A stretch of DNA of 64,000 nucleotides from Sporosarcina sp. FSL W8-0480 (GTDB lineage Bacteria; Bacillota; Bacilli; Bacillales_A; Planococcaceae). The first letter of the stretch is position 1. Each line of letters starts with the position of its first letter. Made by a program: the position numbers and the translations under genes. The stretch covers positions 1,681,501-1,745,500 of the forward strand of contig NZ_CP150166.1 in the NCBI RefSeq assembly GCF_037963765.1, written 5' to 3'. Shown piece by piece: positions 53,315 to 61,562 of this stretch. The notes beneath the pieces are model-generated. The model was not told the origin of the DNA. It was given only the letters and a program-made list of their open reading frames with translations, and did no database searches.

Positions 53315-54271
53315 ATGCTATGGAAAACAAGAGTGACTGAACTATTAGGTACTGAATACCCGATTATACAGGGCGGTTTGGCTTATCTTGCTTATTCAGA
53401 ACTTGCCGCTGCAGTTTCCGAAGCGGGTGGACTTGGACAAATAACAGCGATGAGTCTTGAATCGCCCGAAGCGCTTCGGGCAGAAATAAAAAAAGTGAAG
53501 TCATTGACGAGCAAGCCGTTCGGGGTGAACTTTGCAATTGGGCAACATGGTAGACCGTATGAATATCTTTTGGATGTGGCAATTGAAGAGAAGGTTAAGG
53601 TAGTTTCAGTAACTGGTGGAAATCCCGCACCATTCTTTGACTATTTAAAAAGTGTGGATATAAAAAAACTTGTCTTAGTTGCCTCGAAAAGACAAGCTAT
53701 AAAAGCGGAATCCCTTGGAGCGGATGCAGTAATGGTTGTCGGTCAAGAAGGTGGCGGCCATTTAGGGCGTGACGATATCGGTACATTTGTTTTAGTTCCT
53801 CAAGTTGTTGATGCAGTGAAAATTCCTGTAATCGCTTCAGGAGGTATTGGGGACGGTAGAGGTTGGATGGCTGCTCATGCATTAGGCGCCGAAGGCATCG
53901 AGATGGGTACGCGTTTCATCGCAACAAAAGAATGTGTTCATGCCTCGTCTGCATATAAAAATGCATTACTCCAAGTCGAAGAAACAGGTACAGTTGTCAT
54001 TAAGCGGACATTAGGCGCACCTGCACGTGCCCTTGCTGGTACTTGGACTGATAAGATTCTTCGCATGGAAGCAGACAATGCGGATTATGATAAGTTGAAG
54101 GATTATATTAGCGGTGAGGCAAATTGCCGATTCATCCACCAAGGAGATGAACAGCAAGGTTTCGGTTGGGCCGGACAAGTTGCTGGAATGATTGAAGATA
54201 TTCCTACGGTTGCGGAATTGTTCGGTCGTATGGTGCGGCAAGCTGAAAAAATACGTGAAAATTGGGCGTGA
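53315..54271 (+). CDS. Nitronate monooxygenase / FabK-like FMN protein
   Basis: A 318-aa TIM-barrel flavoprotein of the NPD family. The FMN-phosphate site segments G-Q-E-G-G-G-H (about 144-150) and A-S-G-G-I-G-D (about 173-179) are present, along with the N-terminal I-I-Q-G-G. Family members are nitronate monooxygenases or enoyl-ACP reductases; the residues do not decide which, and I favour nitronate monooxygenase from length and H-x in G-G-G-H. ATG start; AATGGGGGAA upstream. Confidence 0.82.
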   Translation: MLWKTRVTELLGTEYPIIQGGLAYLAYSELAAAVSEAGGLGQITAMSLESPEALRAEIKKVKSLTSKPFGVNFAIGQHGRPYEYLLDVAIEEKVKVVSVTGGNPAPFFDYLKSVDIKKLVLVASKRQAIKAESLGADAVMVVGQEGGGHLGRDDIGTFVLVPQVVDAVKIPVIASGGIGDGRGWMAAHALGAEGIEMGTRFIATKECVHASSAYKNALLQVEETGTVVIKRTLGAPARALAGTWTDKILRMEADNADYDKLKDYISGEANCRFIHQGDEQQGFGWAGQVAGMIEDIPTVAELFGRMVRQAEKIRENWA

Positions 54272-54290
54272 AGAAAGGTGCGGAAGAAGA

Positions 54291-54560
54291 TTGGATTATA
54301 ATTACCCTCTTAGTCATCATTGGACGACAGATGAAATAATTGATGTAGTAAATTTCTTTCAAGCCGTTGAGATGGCATACGAAAAAGAAATAAAGAGAGA
54401 GAATTTCATGGCCGCTTATAGGGCTTTCAAGAAAGTTGTACCTTCAATGGCGGAAGAAAAAACGATTTTCAAGGAATTTGAAGACGTCAGCGGATTCAAT
54501 AGCTACAAAATCGCCAAAGCGGCAAAAGAAGGCAATGACGGTGAAATCATCAAGGGGTAA
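54291..54560 (+). CDS. yktA: UPF0223 family protein YktA
   Basis: An 89-aa cytosolic protein of unknown function. The N terminus D-Y-N-Y-P-L and W-T-T-D-E-I-I-D-V-V, and the C-terminal A-E-E-K, are typical of UPF0223. TTG 54291 gives the family start; longer readings run back into the preceding gene. Convergent with yktB across a shared terminator. Confidence 0.85.
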   Translation: MDYNYPLSHHWTTDEIIDVVNFFQAVEMAYEKEIKRENFMAAYRAFKKVVPSMAEEKTIFKEFEDVSGFNSYKIAKAAKEGNDGEIIKG

Positions 54561-54609
54561 CAGATTGTAATTTTAAAAATTCAATTGAAAATTCACTTAT
54601 ACAATCAAG

Positions 54610-54645
54610 AAAAGGGATGCATACTACATGCATCCCTTACTTTTA
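54610..54645. terminator. Bidirectional terminator
   Basis: AAGGGATGCAT (54612-54622) pairs perfectly with ATGCATCCCTT (54628-54638), between convergent yktA and yktB. Confidence 0.85.
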
Positions 54646-55266
54646 TCCGATGATACAATCGTACACCGGATAAAGGTCATTGATCGTTTTTTCCACACAT
54701 GACAAAAATTCTGATTCAGAAAGGGTGGTAGCTTCCTCCATAGACAAATGCTTACCGATTACAAGCTCGGCTTTTTTTACCGTTTTCAATCTTTCCAATA
54801 AACTTTCGATACCTTCAATCCCGATTTCCTTTATGTATTCCGCCTCGGGTTTCATATGGTCACCCGATATAACAAAGTCTTCAGGTAAAGATAAAAGCAC
54901 CTTACTGTTTTTACTAAGCCTTTCAGCAATCCCTTTCTTATCAGGATTTTCATAAATCACCGCTAAAATGATAAATAAATGGGTTCCCCATAATCCGACC
55001 AGGAAATGTGGTAAAGCTTTATATCCACGTTTTGCTGGAGCGAACGCCACCCAACTATCTTTCGGTGGATTGACTGTTCTTCGTGCATGTCTCGCAATAT
55101 GCGGGTAAAATTCGCCTGTTCCGTATGAAGATAAAAAAGTAGCAATATGTTCACCAATTACTCCGAACTTCGGTTGAATTCTATTTTGTAGCGCGCTCAT
55201 TCTGTTATCTAATCCATCAATTGAAAAAACTGTAAAGTCGTCTTTTGTCCAAAACACATGTGTCAA
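54643..55266 (-). CDS. yktB: DUF1054/UPF0637 family protein YktB
   Basis: A 207-aa protein of unknown function conserved in Bacilli (F-S-I-D-G-L-D-N-R-M; H-V-A/H-I-A-R-H-A-R-R-T-V-N-P-P). TTG 55266 is favoured, with GGAGG seven nt upstream, and yields a start like the family's; the GTG 55293 reading includes that site in the coding region. Position next to yktA and suhB matches B. subtilis. Confidence 0.87.
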   Translation of the reverse strand: MTHVFWTKDDFTVFSIDGLDNRMSALQNRIQPKFGVIGEHIATFLSSYGTGEFYPHIARHARRTVNPPKDSWVAFAPAKRGYKALPHFLVGLWGTHLFIILAVIYENPDKKGIAERLSKNSKVLLSLPEDFVISGDHMKPEAEYIKEIGIEGIESLLERLKTVKKAELVIGKHLSMEEATTLSESEFLSCVEKTINDLYPVYDCIIG

Positions 55267-55424
55267 TTTTAACTCCTCCATTTCATTCTCCACGTTTATC
55301 GTAACAGAAAACGGGGAACAATCTTATACAAGAAGGCTTATAACTAACAAAAGCAAAATGGCCAGCATAAGTTAGAAGTAAGTAAATGCTCGTAAGTAAA
55401 TGACTAAAAAAGGGGTGTAACGAA

Positions 55425-55622
55425 ATGAAACAAGTCGTCCATATTATTCGAAAAGCTGAGATTGAAAAGGAATACGTGAAATTGCTACATCTTGAATTGG
55501 ATTATGAATTAGCTACATTATACGATGCCATGCAAGAGCAAGATAGCAAGCAGGCTGAAAAAAGCAAAGTTAGACTCACTGAAATCCATAGTGAGCTGGA
55601 GACATTCAATGCTTTTGCGTAA
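55425..55622 (+). CDS. Small charged helical protein, unknown
   Basis: A 65-aa protein, about half charged residues and with no membrane segment; likely two helices. No family recognised. ATG 55425 with AAGGGGTG about 9 nt upstream. It lies between yktB and suhB, where B. subtilis also has a short gene (ykzI), but I cannot confirm relatedness. A terminator follows. Confidence 0.65.
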   Translation: MKQVVHIIRKAEIEKEYVKLLHLELDYELATLYDAMQEQDSKQAEKSKVRLTEIHSELETFNAFA

Positions 55623-55644
55623 TAGAAATCCATCGAACCGAATT

Positions 55645-55699
55645 AGGCGCCTTCACTGAAAACCCTTTAGGGTACATAACAGTGCGGGGCGCCTTTTTG
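55645..55699 (+). terminator. Rho-independent terminator
   Basis: AGGCGCC (55645-55651) with GGCGCCT (55688-55694), an inner CACTG/CAGTG stem and a T run. Confidence 0.82.
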
Positions 55700-55750
55700 T
55701 ATACAGATTATGTTATAATTGGATAATAAGTGTGTAGATGGGGTGTAATG

Positions 55751-56542
55751 ATGAACTGGGGAACAATTGACCGATATGCCAAATCCCTAATTAAAGAAGC
55801 GGGCCATAAAATAAGAGTATCCTTTTATAAGACAATTGATGTCGAGTCGAAAGCCGAAGCAAATGATTTAGTGACCAATATCGACCGTGACATTGAACAA
55901 TTTTTCATCCGTAAGATTAGAGAAGACTTTCCTGATCACCGTATTTTTGGGGAGGAGGGCTTCGGTGATGAGATCAAGTCACTTGAAGGCGTAATTTGGA
56001 TGCTTGATCCGATAGATGGAACGATGAATTTCATCCACCAAAAGAGGAACTTTGCCGTTTCACTAGGTATTTATTTTGACGGTATTGGAATGCTTGGGTA
56101 TATATATGATGTCATGAATGATGATTTTTACCATGCCGTTAAAGGTGAGGGTGCATATTTTAACGATGAAAGACTCCCGATGCTCGAAAATACTCCGATT
56201 GAAGAAGCTGTTATTGGAGTTAATGCTAGCTGGGTTGCGCCAAATCGAAGAATTGAGCATATGCCTATTGTCGAAATGGTACGTAGATGCCGTGGAACCA
56301 GGTCGTATGGGTCTGCTGCCATTGAACTTGCTTACGTCTCATCAGGTCGTATCGATGCCTATATGTCCCTACGATTAGCGCCTTGGGATATTGCGGGAGG
56401 AATGGTCATTGCACAGGAGGTCGGGGCGATAGCAACCAATATGAAGGGAGATATTCCGCATCTGTTAGGGCAGGATACGTTCATCGTTGCAAAACCTGGA
56501 TTGCATGATGAGATTTTGAGAAACCATATTGTCCTTAAATAA
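55751..56542 (+). CDS. suhB: Inositol-1-monophosphatase family protein
   Basis: A 263-aa Mg2+-dependent phosphatase of the IMPase family. Metal ligands are in G-E-E-G (about 62-65), D-P-I-D-G-T (about 81-86) and W-D-I-A-G-G (about 211-216). Related to B. subtilis YktC, which hydrolyses inositol monophosphates. ATG 55751 with GGGG seven nt upstream; the adjacent ATG 55748 is also possible. Confidence 0.9.
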   Translation: MNWGTIDRYAKSLIKEAGHKIRVSFYKTIDVESKAEANDLVTNIDRDIEQFFIRKIREDFPDHRIFGEEGFGDEIKSLEGVIWMLDPIDGTMNFIHQKRNFAVSLGIYFDGIGMLGYIYDVMNDDFYHAVKGEGAYFNDERLPMLENTPIEEAVIGVNASWVAPNRRIEHMPIVEMVRRCRGTRSYGSAAIELAYVSSGRIDAYMSLRLAPWDIAGGMVIAQEVGAIATNMKGDIPHLLGQDTFIVAKPGLHDEILRNHIVLK

Positions 56543-56556
56543 TTGGTCTAAAAATA

Positions 56557-56593
56557 AAAAGGGGGACCGCTGAAAAAACAGCTGTCCCTTTTC
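56557..56593. terminator. Bidirectional terminator
   Basis: AAAAGGGGGACCGCTG pairs with CAGCTGTCCCTTTT across six A, between convergent suhB and ylaF. Confidence 0.82.
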
Positions 56594-56597
56594 ATGA

Positions 56598-56783
56598 TTA
56601 TAATAAACCTTGTTCCCGCATTTTCTTCTTCGTCTTGAAACCATTACCCATGACGTAAATGAGTGCAAGAATAGCAATGATAACAACGGGGATACTACGC
56701 ATGCCTATGCCTATACCAATACCACACATGGCAGCTATTGCAGCAAAAGAATAAAGGACGAAAACCCATTTAATATTCTTCAA
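56598..56783 (-). CDS. ylaF: Small membrane protein YlaF (DUF5325)
   Basis: A 61-aa protein with two membrane helices (about 5-25 and 29-47) and a basic tail G-F-K-T-K-K-K, fitting YlaF. Function unknown. It is divergent from typA, as is its usual neighbour position. ATG with CGGGAGATG upstream. Confidence 0.8.
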   Translation of the reverse strand: MKNIKWVFVLYSFAAIAAMCGIGIGIGMRSIPVVIIAILALIYVMGNGFKTKKKMREQGLL

Positions 56784-56829
56784 AATGATACATCTCCCGA
56801 ATAAAATGTTTTTTAATATTGTTCCTATG

Positions 56830-56838
56830 TGCTATAAT
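56830..56838 (+). promoter_or_regulatory. Extended -10 promoter of typA
   Basis: TGC-TATAAT, an extended -10 element, 42 bp before the typA ATG. No good -35 was seen, as is common for this type. Confidence 0.55.
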
Positions 56839-56879
56839 ATCACAGTTATACATCTGATAAAAGATAACGGAGTGAAAAC

Positions 56880-58721
56880 ATGACAAATAAACGTAATGAT
56901 TTACGGAATATAGCAATTATCGCCCACGTTGACCACGGTAAAACGACACTTGTCGATCAGCTATTGAAGCAATCCGGTATTTTCCGTTCCAATGAACATG
57001 TGGAAGATCGTGCGATGGACTCAAATGACCTTGAACGTGAACGTGGCATTACTATCCTTGCCAAAAATACTGGTATCGAATATAAAGACACGAAAATTAA
57101 TATTCTCGATACCCCGGGACACGCGGATTTTGGTGGGGAAGTTGAACGGATTTTGAGAATGGTAGACGGCGTCGTGCTCGTTGTCGACTCCTTTGAAGGA
57201 TGTATGCCGCAAACCCGGTTCGTGTTGAAAAAAGCTTTGGAAACAAATTTGAAACCGATTGTTGTTGTAAATAAAATTGACAGAGATTTTGCGCGTCCTG
57301 AAGAAGTAGTCGACGAAGTACTTGAATTATTCATCGAATTGGATGCGAACGATGAACAGCTTGAGTTCCCTGTAGTATATGCATCAGGTTTTAATGGAAC
57401 AGCAAGTTTGTCACCGAACCCAGAAGATCAGGAAGATACATTGGAAGTGTTGTACGACGCGATTCTTGAACACATTCCTGCTCCTGTTGACAATCGCGAG
57501 GAACCTTTACAGTTCCAAGTTTCATTACTCGATTATAATGACTATGTAGGACGTATCGGTATCGGACGTGTATTCAGAGGAACTATGGAAGTTGGACAAC
57601 AAGTAACTGTCATTAAGCGTGACGGATCGAAAAAGAACTTCCGTGTGACAAAAATGTATGGTTTCCTTGGATTGAAAAGAATTGAAATCCAAAAAGCATT
57701 TGCTGGAGATCTAATCGCTGTATCGGGGATGGAGGACATTGACGTAGGTGAAACAGTTTGTCCGGTTGATCATTTAGAAGCATTGCCTGCGCTTTATATA
57801 GATGAACCTACACTCCAAATGACATTCCTTGTGAACAATAGTCCATTTGCAGGGAAAGAAGGTAAATGGGTAACAGCAAGAAAGATTGAGGAAAGATTAG
57901 AACAACAATTACAAACGGATGTCTCTCTACGTGTAGACCCTACAGATTCACCGGATGCATGGGTTGTTTCAGGACGTGGGGAACTACATCTTTCTATTCT
58001 AATAGAAAATATGCGTCGTGAAGGGTTCGAACTCCAAGTATCAAAGCCGGAAGTAATCATTCGTTCGATTGATGGAGTCCGTTCTGAACCTGTTGAACGT
58101 GTACAAATTGACATCCCCGAAGAATATACCGGCGCTATTATCGAATCCATCGGAGAACGCAAGGGTGAGATGCTCGATATGATTAACAACGGTAGTGGAC
58201 AAGTTCGTCTTATATTCCTTGTACCAGCAAGGGGATTGATCGGATATTCTACTGAATTCCTTTCACTCACAAGAGGGTACGGAATCATCAATCATACATT
58301 CGATTCTTACAAACCGGTTGCACAAGGTCGTGTTGGTGGACGACGTCATGGCGTGCTTGTATCTATGGAGACTGGAACAGTGACTGGATATGGTATAATG
58401 CAATTGGAAGATCGGGGAATTATGTTTGTGGACGCTGGTACTGAAATTTATGCTGGAATGGTTGTCGGTGAAAACAACCGTGACAATGACTTGACGATTA
58501 ACCTAACAAAAATCAAGCATGCTACAAACGTACGATCCGCTACTAAAGATCAAACTGTAACAACTAAGAAACCACGGATTATGTCACTTGAGGAAGCGTT
58601 ACAATATGTAGGTGATGATGAGTATTGTGAAGTTACACCTCAATCGATTCGCTTACGTAAAAAGATTCTAGATAAAAACGAACGTGAACGAGCACAAAAG
58701 AAGAAAAAACTTGGTGAATAA
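56880..58721 (+). CDS. typA: Ribosome-binding GTPase TypA/BipA
   Basis: A 613-aa translational GTPase. G1 A-H-V-D-H-G-K-T-T, switch R-G-I-T-I, G3 D-T-P-G-H and G4 N-K-I-D are intact, followed by EF-G-like domains II, III and V and the BipA-specific C-terminal domain. It binds the 70S ribosome and matters for 50S assembly in cold and stress. ATG with CGGAGTG upstream. ylaH follows after 23 nt. Confidence 0.95.
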   Translation: MTNKRNDLRNIAIIAHVDHGKTTLVDQLLKQSGIFRSNEHVEDRAMDSNDLERERGITILAKNTGIEYKDTKINILDTPGHADFGGEVERILRMVDGVVLVVDSFEGCMPQTRFVLKKALETNLKPIVVVNKIDRDFARPEEVVDEVLELFIELDANDEQLEFPVVYASGFNGTASLSPNPEDQEDTLEVLYDAILEHIPAPVDNREEPLQFQVSLLDYNDYVGRIGIGRVFRGTMEVGQQVTVIKRDGSKKNFRVTKMYGFLGLKRIEIQKAFAGDLIAVSGMEDIDVGETVCPVDHLEALPALYIDEPTLQMTFLVNNSPFAGKEGKWVTARKIEERLEQQLQTDVSLRVDPTDSPDAWVVSGRGELHLSILIENMRREGFELQVSKPEVIIRSIDGVRSEPVERVQIDIPEEYTGAIIESIGERKGEMLDMINNGSGQVRLIFLVPARGLIGYSTEFLSLTRGYGIINHTFDSYKPVAQGRVGGRRHGVLVSMETGTVTGYGIMQLEDRGIMFVDAGTEIYAGMVVGENNRDNDLTINLTKIKHATNVRSATKDQTVTTKKPRIMSLEEALQYVGDDEYCEVTPQSIRLRKKILDKNERERAQKKKKLGE

Positions 58722-58744
58722 ATCGAGTTGATGGAAAGGGATGA

Positions 58745-59074
58745 ATGAAGTTGAAGGATTCGGAAGTAATCGAACGTATGTCGGGGATATCACGCTTTAT
58801 ATACGAGATGATGCCTTCGGTCAATTCGGCTGGTTATGTGTTATTAGCCCTCGTGTTCCTCTTATCGGCACTTGTTTATAAGCTTGGTTTTGCAAGGAAA
58901 ATTAAACCATGGCAAAATCTCGTAATATACGCATTCTTGTTTTTAGGATGTCTTGTTTTGACATTCCTTGCCTTCTTCCTTCCGATTGCGGAGGGACTGA
59001 TTGTAGCAGCGCTCATATTAATCATTTACAGAATACGTAGGATGAACGAGCATAAAGAAAACTCCACCGTTTAA
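58745..59074 (+). CDS. ylaH: YlaH-like membrane protein
   Basis: A 109-aa protein with three hydrophobic segments (about 31-49, 60-78, 79-97) and a basic tail. Fits YlaH by position and size; function unknown. ATG 58745 is close to GAAAGGG; TTG 58751 would have better spacing. Likely cotranscribed with typA. Confidence 0.83.
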   Translation: MKLKDSEVIERMSGISRFIYEMMPSVNSAGYVLLALVFLLSALVYKLGFARKIKPWQNLVIYAFLFLGCLVLTFLAFFLPIAEGLIVAALILIIYRIRRMNEHKENSTV

Positions 59075-59091
59075 TGGGTGGAGTTTTCTTT
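59054..59091. terminator. Bidirectional terminator
   Basis: A perfect 15-bp stem (59054-59068 with 59077-59091) with A and T tracts, overlapping the ylaH stop region, between convergent ylaH and ylaI. Confidence 0.9.
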
Positions 59092-59102
59092 AGTTTCTTC
59101 AG

Positions 59103-59306
59103 TTAAAACTTATTCTCAGCGGAATGGGAGCTCCGATAGAATTTGAAATTCCCGGAGTTTACCCGTATGTTTGTAAACTCTGCAATGCGTTCGTTGCATC
59201 GTTCGCACATATAGGTATTGATCGGATGATTCCTGAGCTTTTTAGCAAGTGGAGTATCATCATGTAGCTGCCCTATTTCGTCGCAGAGGACACATTTTAC
59301 TCGCAA
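59103..59306 (-). CDS. ylaI: Zinc-ribbon protein YlaI (DUF2197)
   Basis: A 67-aa protein with two CxxC pairs (C-V-L-C near residue 5 and C-E-R-C near 35) expected to bind one zinc. Fits YlaI; function unknown. TTG 59306 has AAGGAG about 7 nt upstream and gives the family start R-V-K-C; the 10-codon longer reading includes that site. Confidence 0.83.
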   Translation of the reverse strand: MRVKCVLCDEIGQLHDDTPLAKKLRNHPINTYMCERCNERIAEFTNIRVNSGNFKFYRSSHSAENKF

Positions 59307-59348
59307 ATGATCAACTCCTTTTTTAAGAAAAACCATTTAAGACAATTG

Positions 59349-59849
59349 TTATTTAATAATGATACTGCTAATTCCTTTTAAAGGGTTTTCGATATTCGAA
59401 CCATCGTTAAATAACAGATGTACAGGTCCGTCATCCGTTAATGGCTTGCCGTCTTGACTGAACTTAAAGATGAAATCTTCAGCCTTAGAAAGGGGAAACG
59501 TTTCTTCTTGATTAGTTGAAGTGATGAAGGTGATCGTCTCCGCATCATCAGCCGGAACAGCATTTTTCAGGAAGGGTTTCAGTAAAATCCCGAATGTACC
59601 TGTAACCATTTTTTGACGGTCGAACTTTTTTTCTGTTTTTAATGTAGGAGGGAAAATAGCTCCTTCCATGATCTCCCTGGACCAATGTTTGCCCATGCTA
59701 TTTAAATACTTCTCGTCTTCATCTATTTCAATTCGTTGCTCGCTAAAATACGTATTTAAATCAATTTTACGGTCATCAAAGATCCATACAGTCGGATCGA
59801 GAGTGATAGTATATTTTACATTTCCTTTAACTGTTACGATTGTTTCCAA
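59349..59849 (-). CDS. YlaL-like peptidyl-prolyl isomerase-region protein (hypothetical)
   Basis: A 166-aa soluble protein beginning with a short beta segment (I-V-T-V-K-G; T-L-D-P-T-V-W-I-F-D-D-R). By position between ylaI and ylaN it should be the YlaL homologue; I do not recognise a catalytic motif and the name is tentative. ATG 59849; upstream AGGGGGC. A 36-nt gap leads to ylaI on the same strand. Confidence 0.7.
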   Translation of the reverse strand: METIVTVKGNVKYTITLDPTVWIFDDRKIDLNTYFSEQRIEIDEDEKYLNSMGKHWSREIMEGAIFPPTLKTEKKFDRQKMVTGTFGILLKPFLKNAVPADDAETITFITSTNQEETFPLSKAEDFIFKFSQDGKPLTDDGPVHLLFNDGSNIENPLKGISSIIIK

Positions 59850-59958
59850 TGTGAATAGCCCCCTATGGTCTTATAGATGCTTTCTAAGATATAGTATACC
59901 CCTTCCAATGGATTGTGGAAAGACATTGATATTAGTCCGTCTCTGAAAAGGGAAACAC

Positions 59959-59987
59959 TTGCAATTTACCTTCTCAAAAGATACAAT
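59959..59987 (+). promoter_or_regulatory. Sigma-A promoter of ylaN
   Basis: TTGCAA (59959-59964) and TACAAT (59982-59987) with a 17-bp spacer, 49 bp upstream of the start codon. Confidence 0.7.
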
Positions 59988-60036
59988 TTATTCATAATCA
60001 CCGTAGCAGGAATAAAAGGTGAATGGGGGCGTCCTC

Positions 60037-60318
60037 GTGGATATTGAATTGCAGGAAACCTATCAGGAAAAAGCAATGAAACAATTGCAAGCTGATGCAG
60101 ATAAAATCGCACAACTTATAAAGGTACAGATGGATCATTTGACTATGCCACAATGCCCTCTTTACGAGGAAGTATTGGATACCCAGATGTACGGCTTATC
60201 AAGAGAGATTGATTTTGCTGTCAAGCTTGGCTTGATTGAGCGTGAAAAGGGGAAGGACATCCTTTCATTGTTAGAAAAAGAGATGAACATTCTGCATGAG
60301 CTATATACAAAAAAATAA
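60037..60318 (+). CDS. ylaN: YlaN (UPF0358) protein
   Basis: A 93-aa helical protein of the YlaN family. In B. subtilis and S. aureus YlaN is needed under iron limitation and binds the repressor Fur. GTG 60037 has GGGGG seven nt upstream and gives the family's start; GTG 60019 lies before that site. A terminator follows, and then ftsW. Confidence 0.88.
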   Translation: MDIELQETYQEKAMKQLQADADKIAQLIKVQMDHLTMPQCPLYEEVLDTQMYGLSREIDFAVKLGLIEREKGKDILSLLEKEMNILHELYTKK

Positions 60319-60325
60319 ACAAAAG

Positions 60326-60357
60326 ACTCAAACTCATTAATTGGTTTGAGTTTTTTA
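60326..60357 (+). terminator. Rho-independent terminator
   Basis: ACTCAAAC (60326-60333) with GTTTGAGT (60344-60351) and a T tract. Confidence 0.87.
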
Positions 60358-60379
60358 TTTACAAAAGGTGGGAAGTCCG

Positions 60380-61543
60380 ATGGGGAAATATATTAAGAGA
60401 ATGATTGCAAACTTCGATTATCCGTTATTCATAGTATACATAGCGCTTTGCCTCTTCGGATTAGTGATGATTTATAGTTCAAGTATGCTCTGGGCTGTCC
60501 ACGAGTATAATTGGCCGCCAGACTATTTTTATAGAAAGCAATTGAAGAATCTATCAGTGTCGATTCCTGTTTTCTTATTAGCAGCATTTTTTCCTTATCA
60601 GAACTATAAAAGAAAAAAGTTTATGATGTCTTCGATAGCTATAATGTTCGTATTGCTTGTACTTGTACATTTCATTGGATTTGCTGCGGGTGGTGCCCAA
60701 AGCTGGATTCAAGTTCCAGGATTCGGAAGCATTCAACCATCAGAAGTTGCAAAACTTGTGATCATTATCTATTTTGCAAGTGTTTTTGCAAAAAAATATG
60801 AGGCTAACACTATTGATTCTATTAATAAGTCGATTGGTCCTCCAGTTCTTATTCTCAGCATGGCAATAGGGTCTATAATGCTGGAGACAGACATAGGAAC
60901 ATCGTTCATCATTATTATGAGTGCCTTTTCAGTGATTGCAGCCAGCGGAATTCGATTAAAGACTTTTGGGAAATTGGGCGGTATTTTTATGCTTTGCTTA
61001 ATTCCTATTTCTGCCGTTATTTATTTTGGTTGGAATACAATCATGACAGACGGTCGGAAAGGCCGTATATTATCCTTCATGAACCCTTTCGATTACATAC
61101 AAGGTTCCGGATACCAAATCGCAAATGGCTATATTGCAATTGGTAACGGAGGAGTAAAAGGATTAGGATTAGGTAATTCCATTCAGAAAATGGGCTATTT
61201 ACCAGAGCCACATACGGATGTAATCATGGCCGTTATCTCTGAAGAAGTTGGTATCCTTGGGACAATCGTCGTTGTAGGTGGTCTCGGATTCATCGTATTA
61301 CGAGCTTTGTATATAGCGATGACTACTAAAGACCCTCAAGCCCGAATGCTTGCCGCGGGTATTGGAAGTGTCATCGGTATCCAAACATTTGTGAACCTTG
61401 GTGGTTTAACAGGTTTAATACCACTTACGGGTGTACCCCTTCCGCTAATAAGTTATGGCGGAACTTCTATGATTCTGTTATCTTTGTCTTTAGGAATATT
61501 GATGAATGTCTCAATGTTCACAAAATATCAAAAGAATATATAG
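60380..61543 (+). CDS. ftsW: Peptidoglycan polymerase FtsW (SEDS family)
   Basis: A 387-aa SEDS glycosyltransferase with ten predicted membrane helices that polymerises lipid II at the septum with a class B PBP. Segments V-M-I-Y-S-S-S, G-A-Q-S-W-I, Q-P-S-E and the C-terminal I-S-Y-G-G-T-S are typical. Position between ylaN and pycA fits FtsW rather than RodA or SpoVE. ATG 60380 with AAAGGTGGG eight nt upstream. Confidence 0.92.
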   Translation: MGKYIKRMIANFDYPLFIVYIALCLFGLVMIYSSSMLWAVHEYNWPPDYFYRKQLKNLSVSIPVFLLAAFFPYQNYKRKKFMMSSIAIMFVLLVLVHFIGFAAGGAQSWIQVPGFGSIQPSEVAKLVIIIYFASVFAKKYEANTIDSINKSIGPPVLILSMAIGSIMLETDIGTSFIIIMSAFSVIAASGIRLKTFGKLGGIFMLCLIPISAVIYFGWNTIMTDGRKGRILSFMNPFDYIQGSGYQIANGYIAIGNGGVKGLGLGNSIQKMGYLPEPHTDVIMAVISEEVGILGTIVVVGGLGFIVLRALYIAMTTKDPQARMLAAGIGSVIGIQTFVNLGGLTGLIPLTGVPLPLISYGGTSMILLSLSLGILMNVSMFTKYQKNI

Positions 61544-61562
61544 AAAAGGAAGTGGATTATCG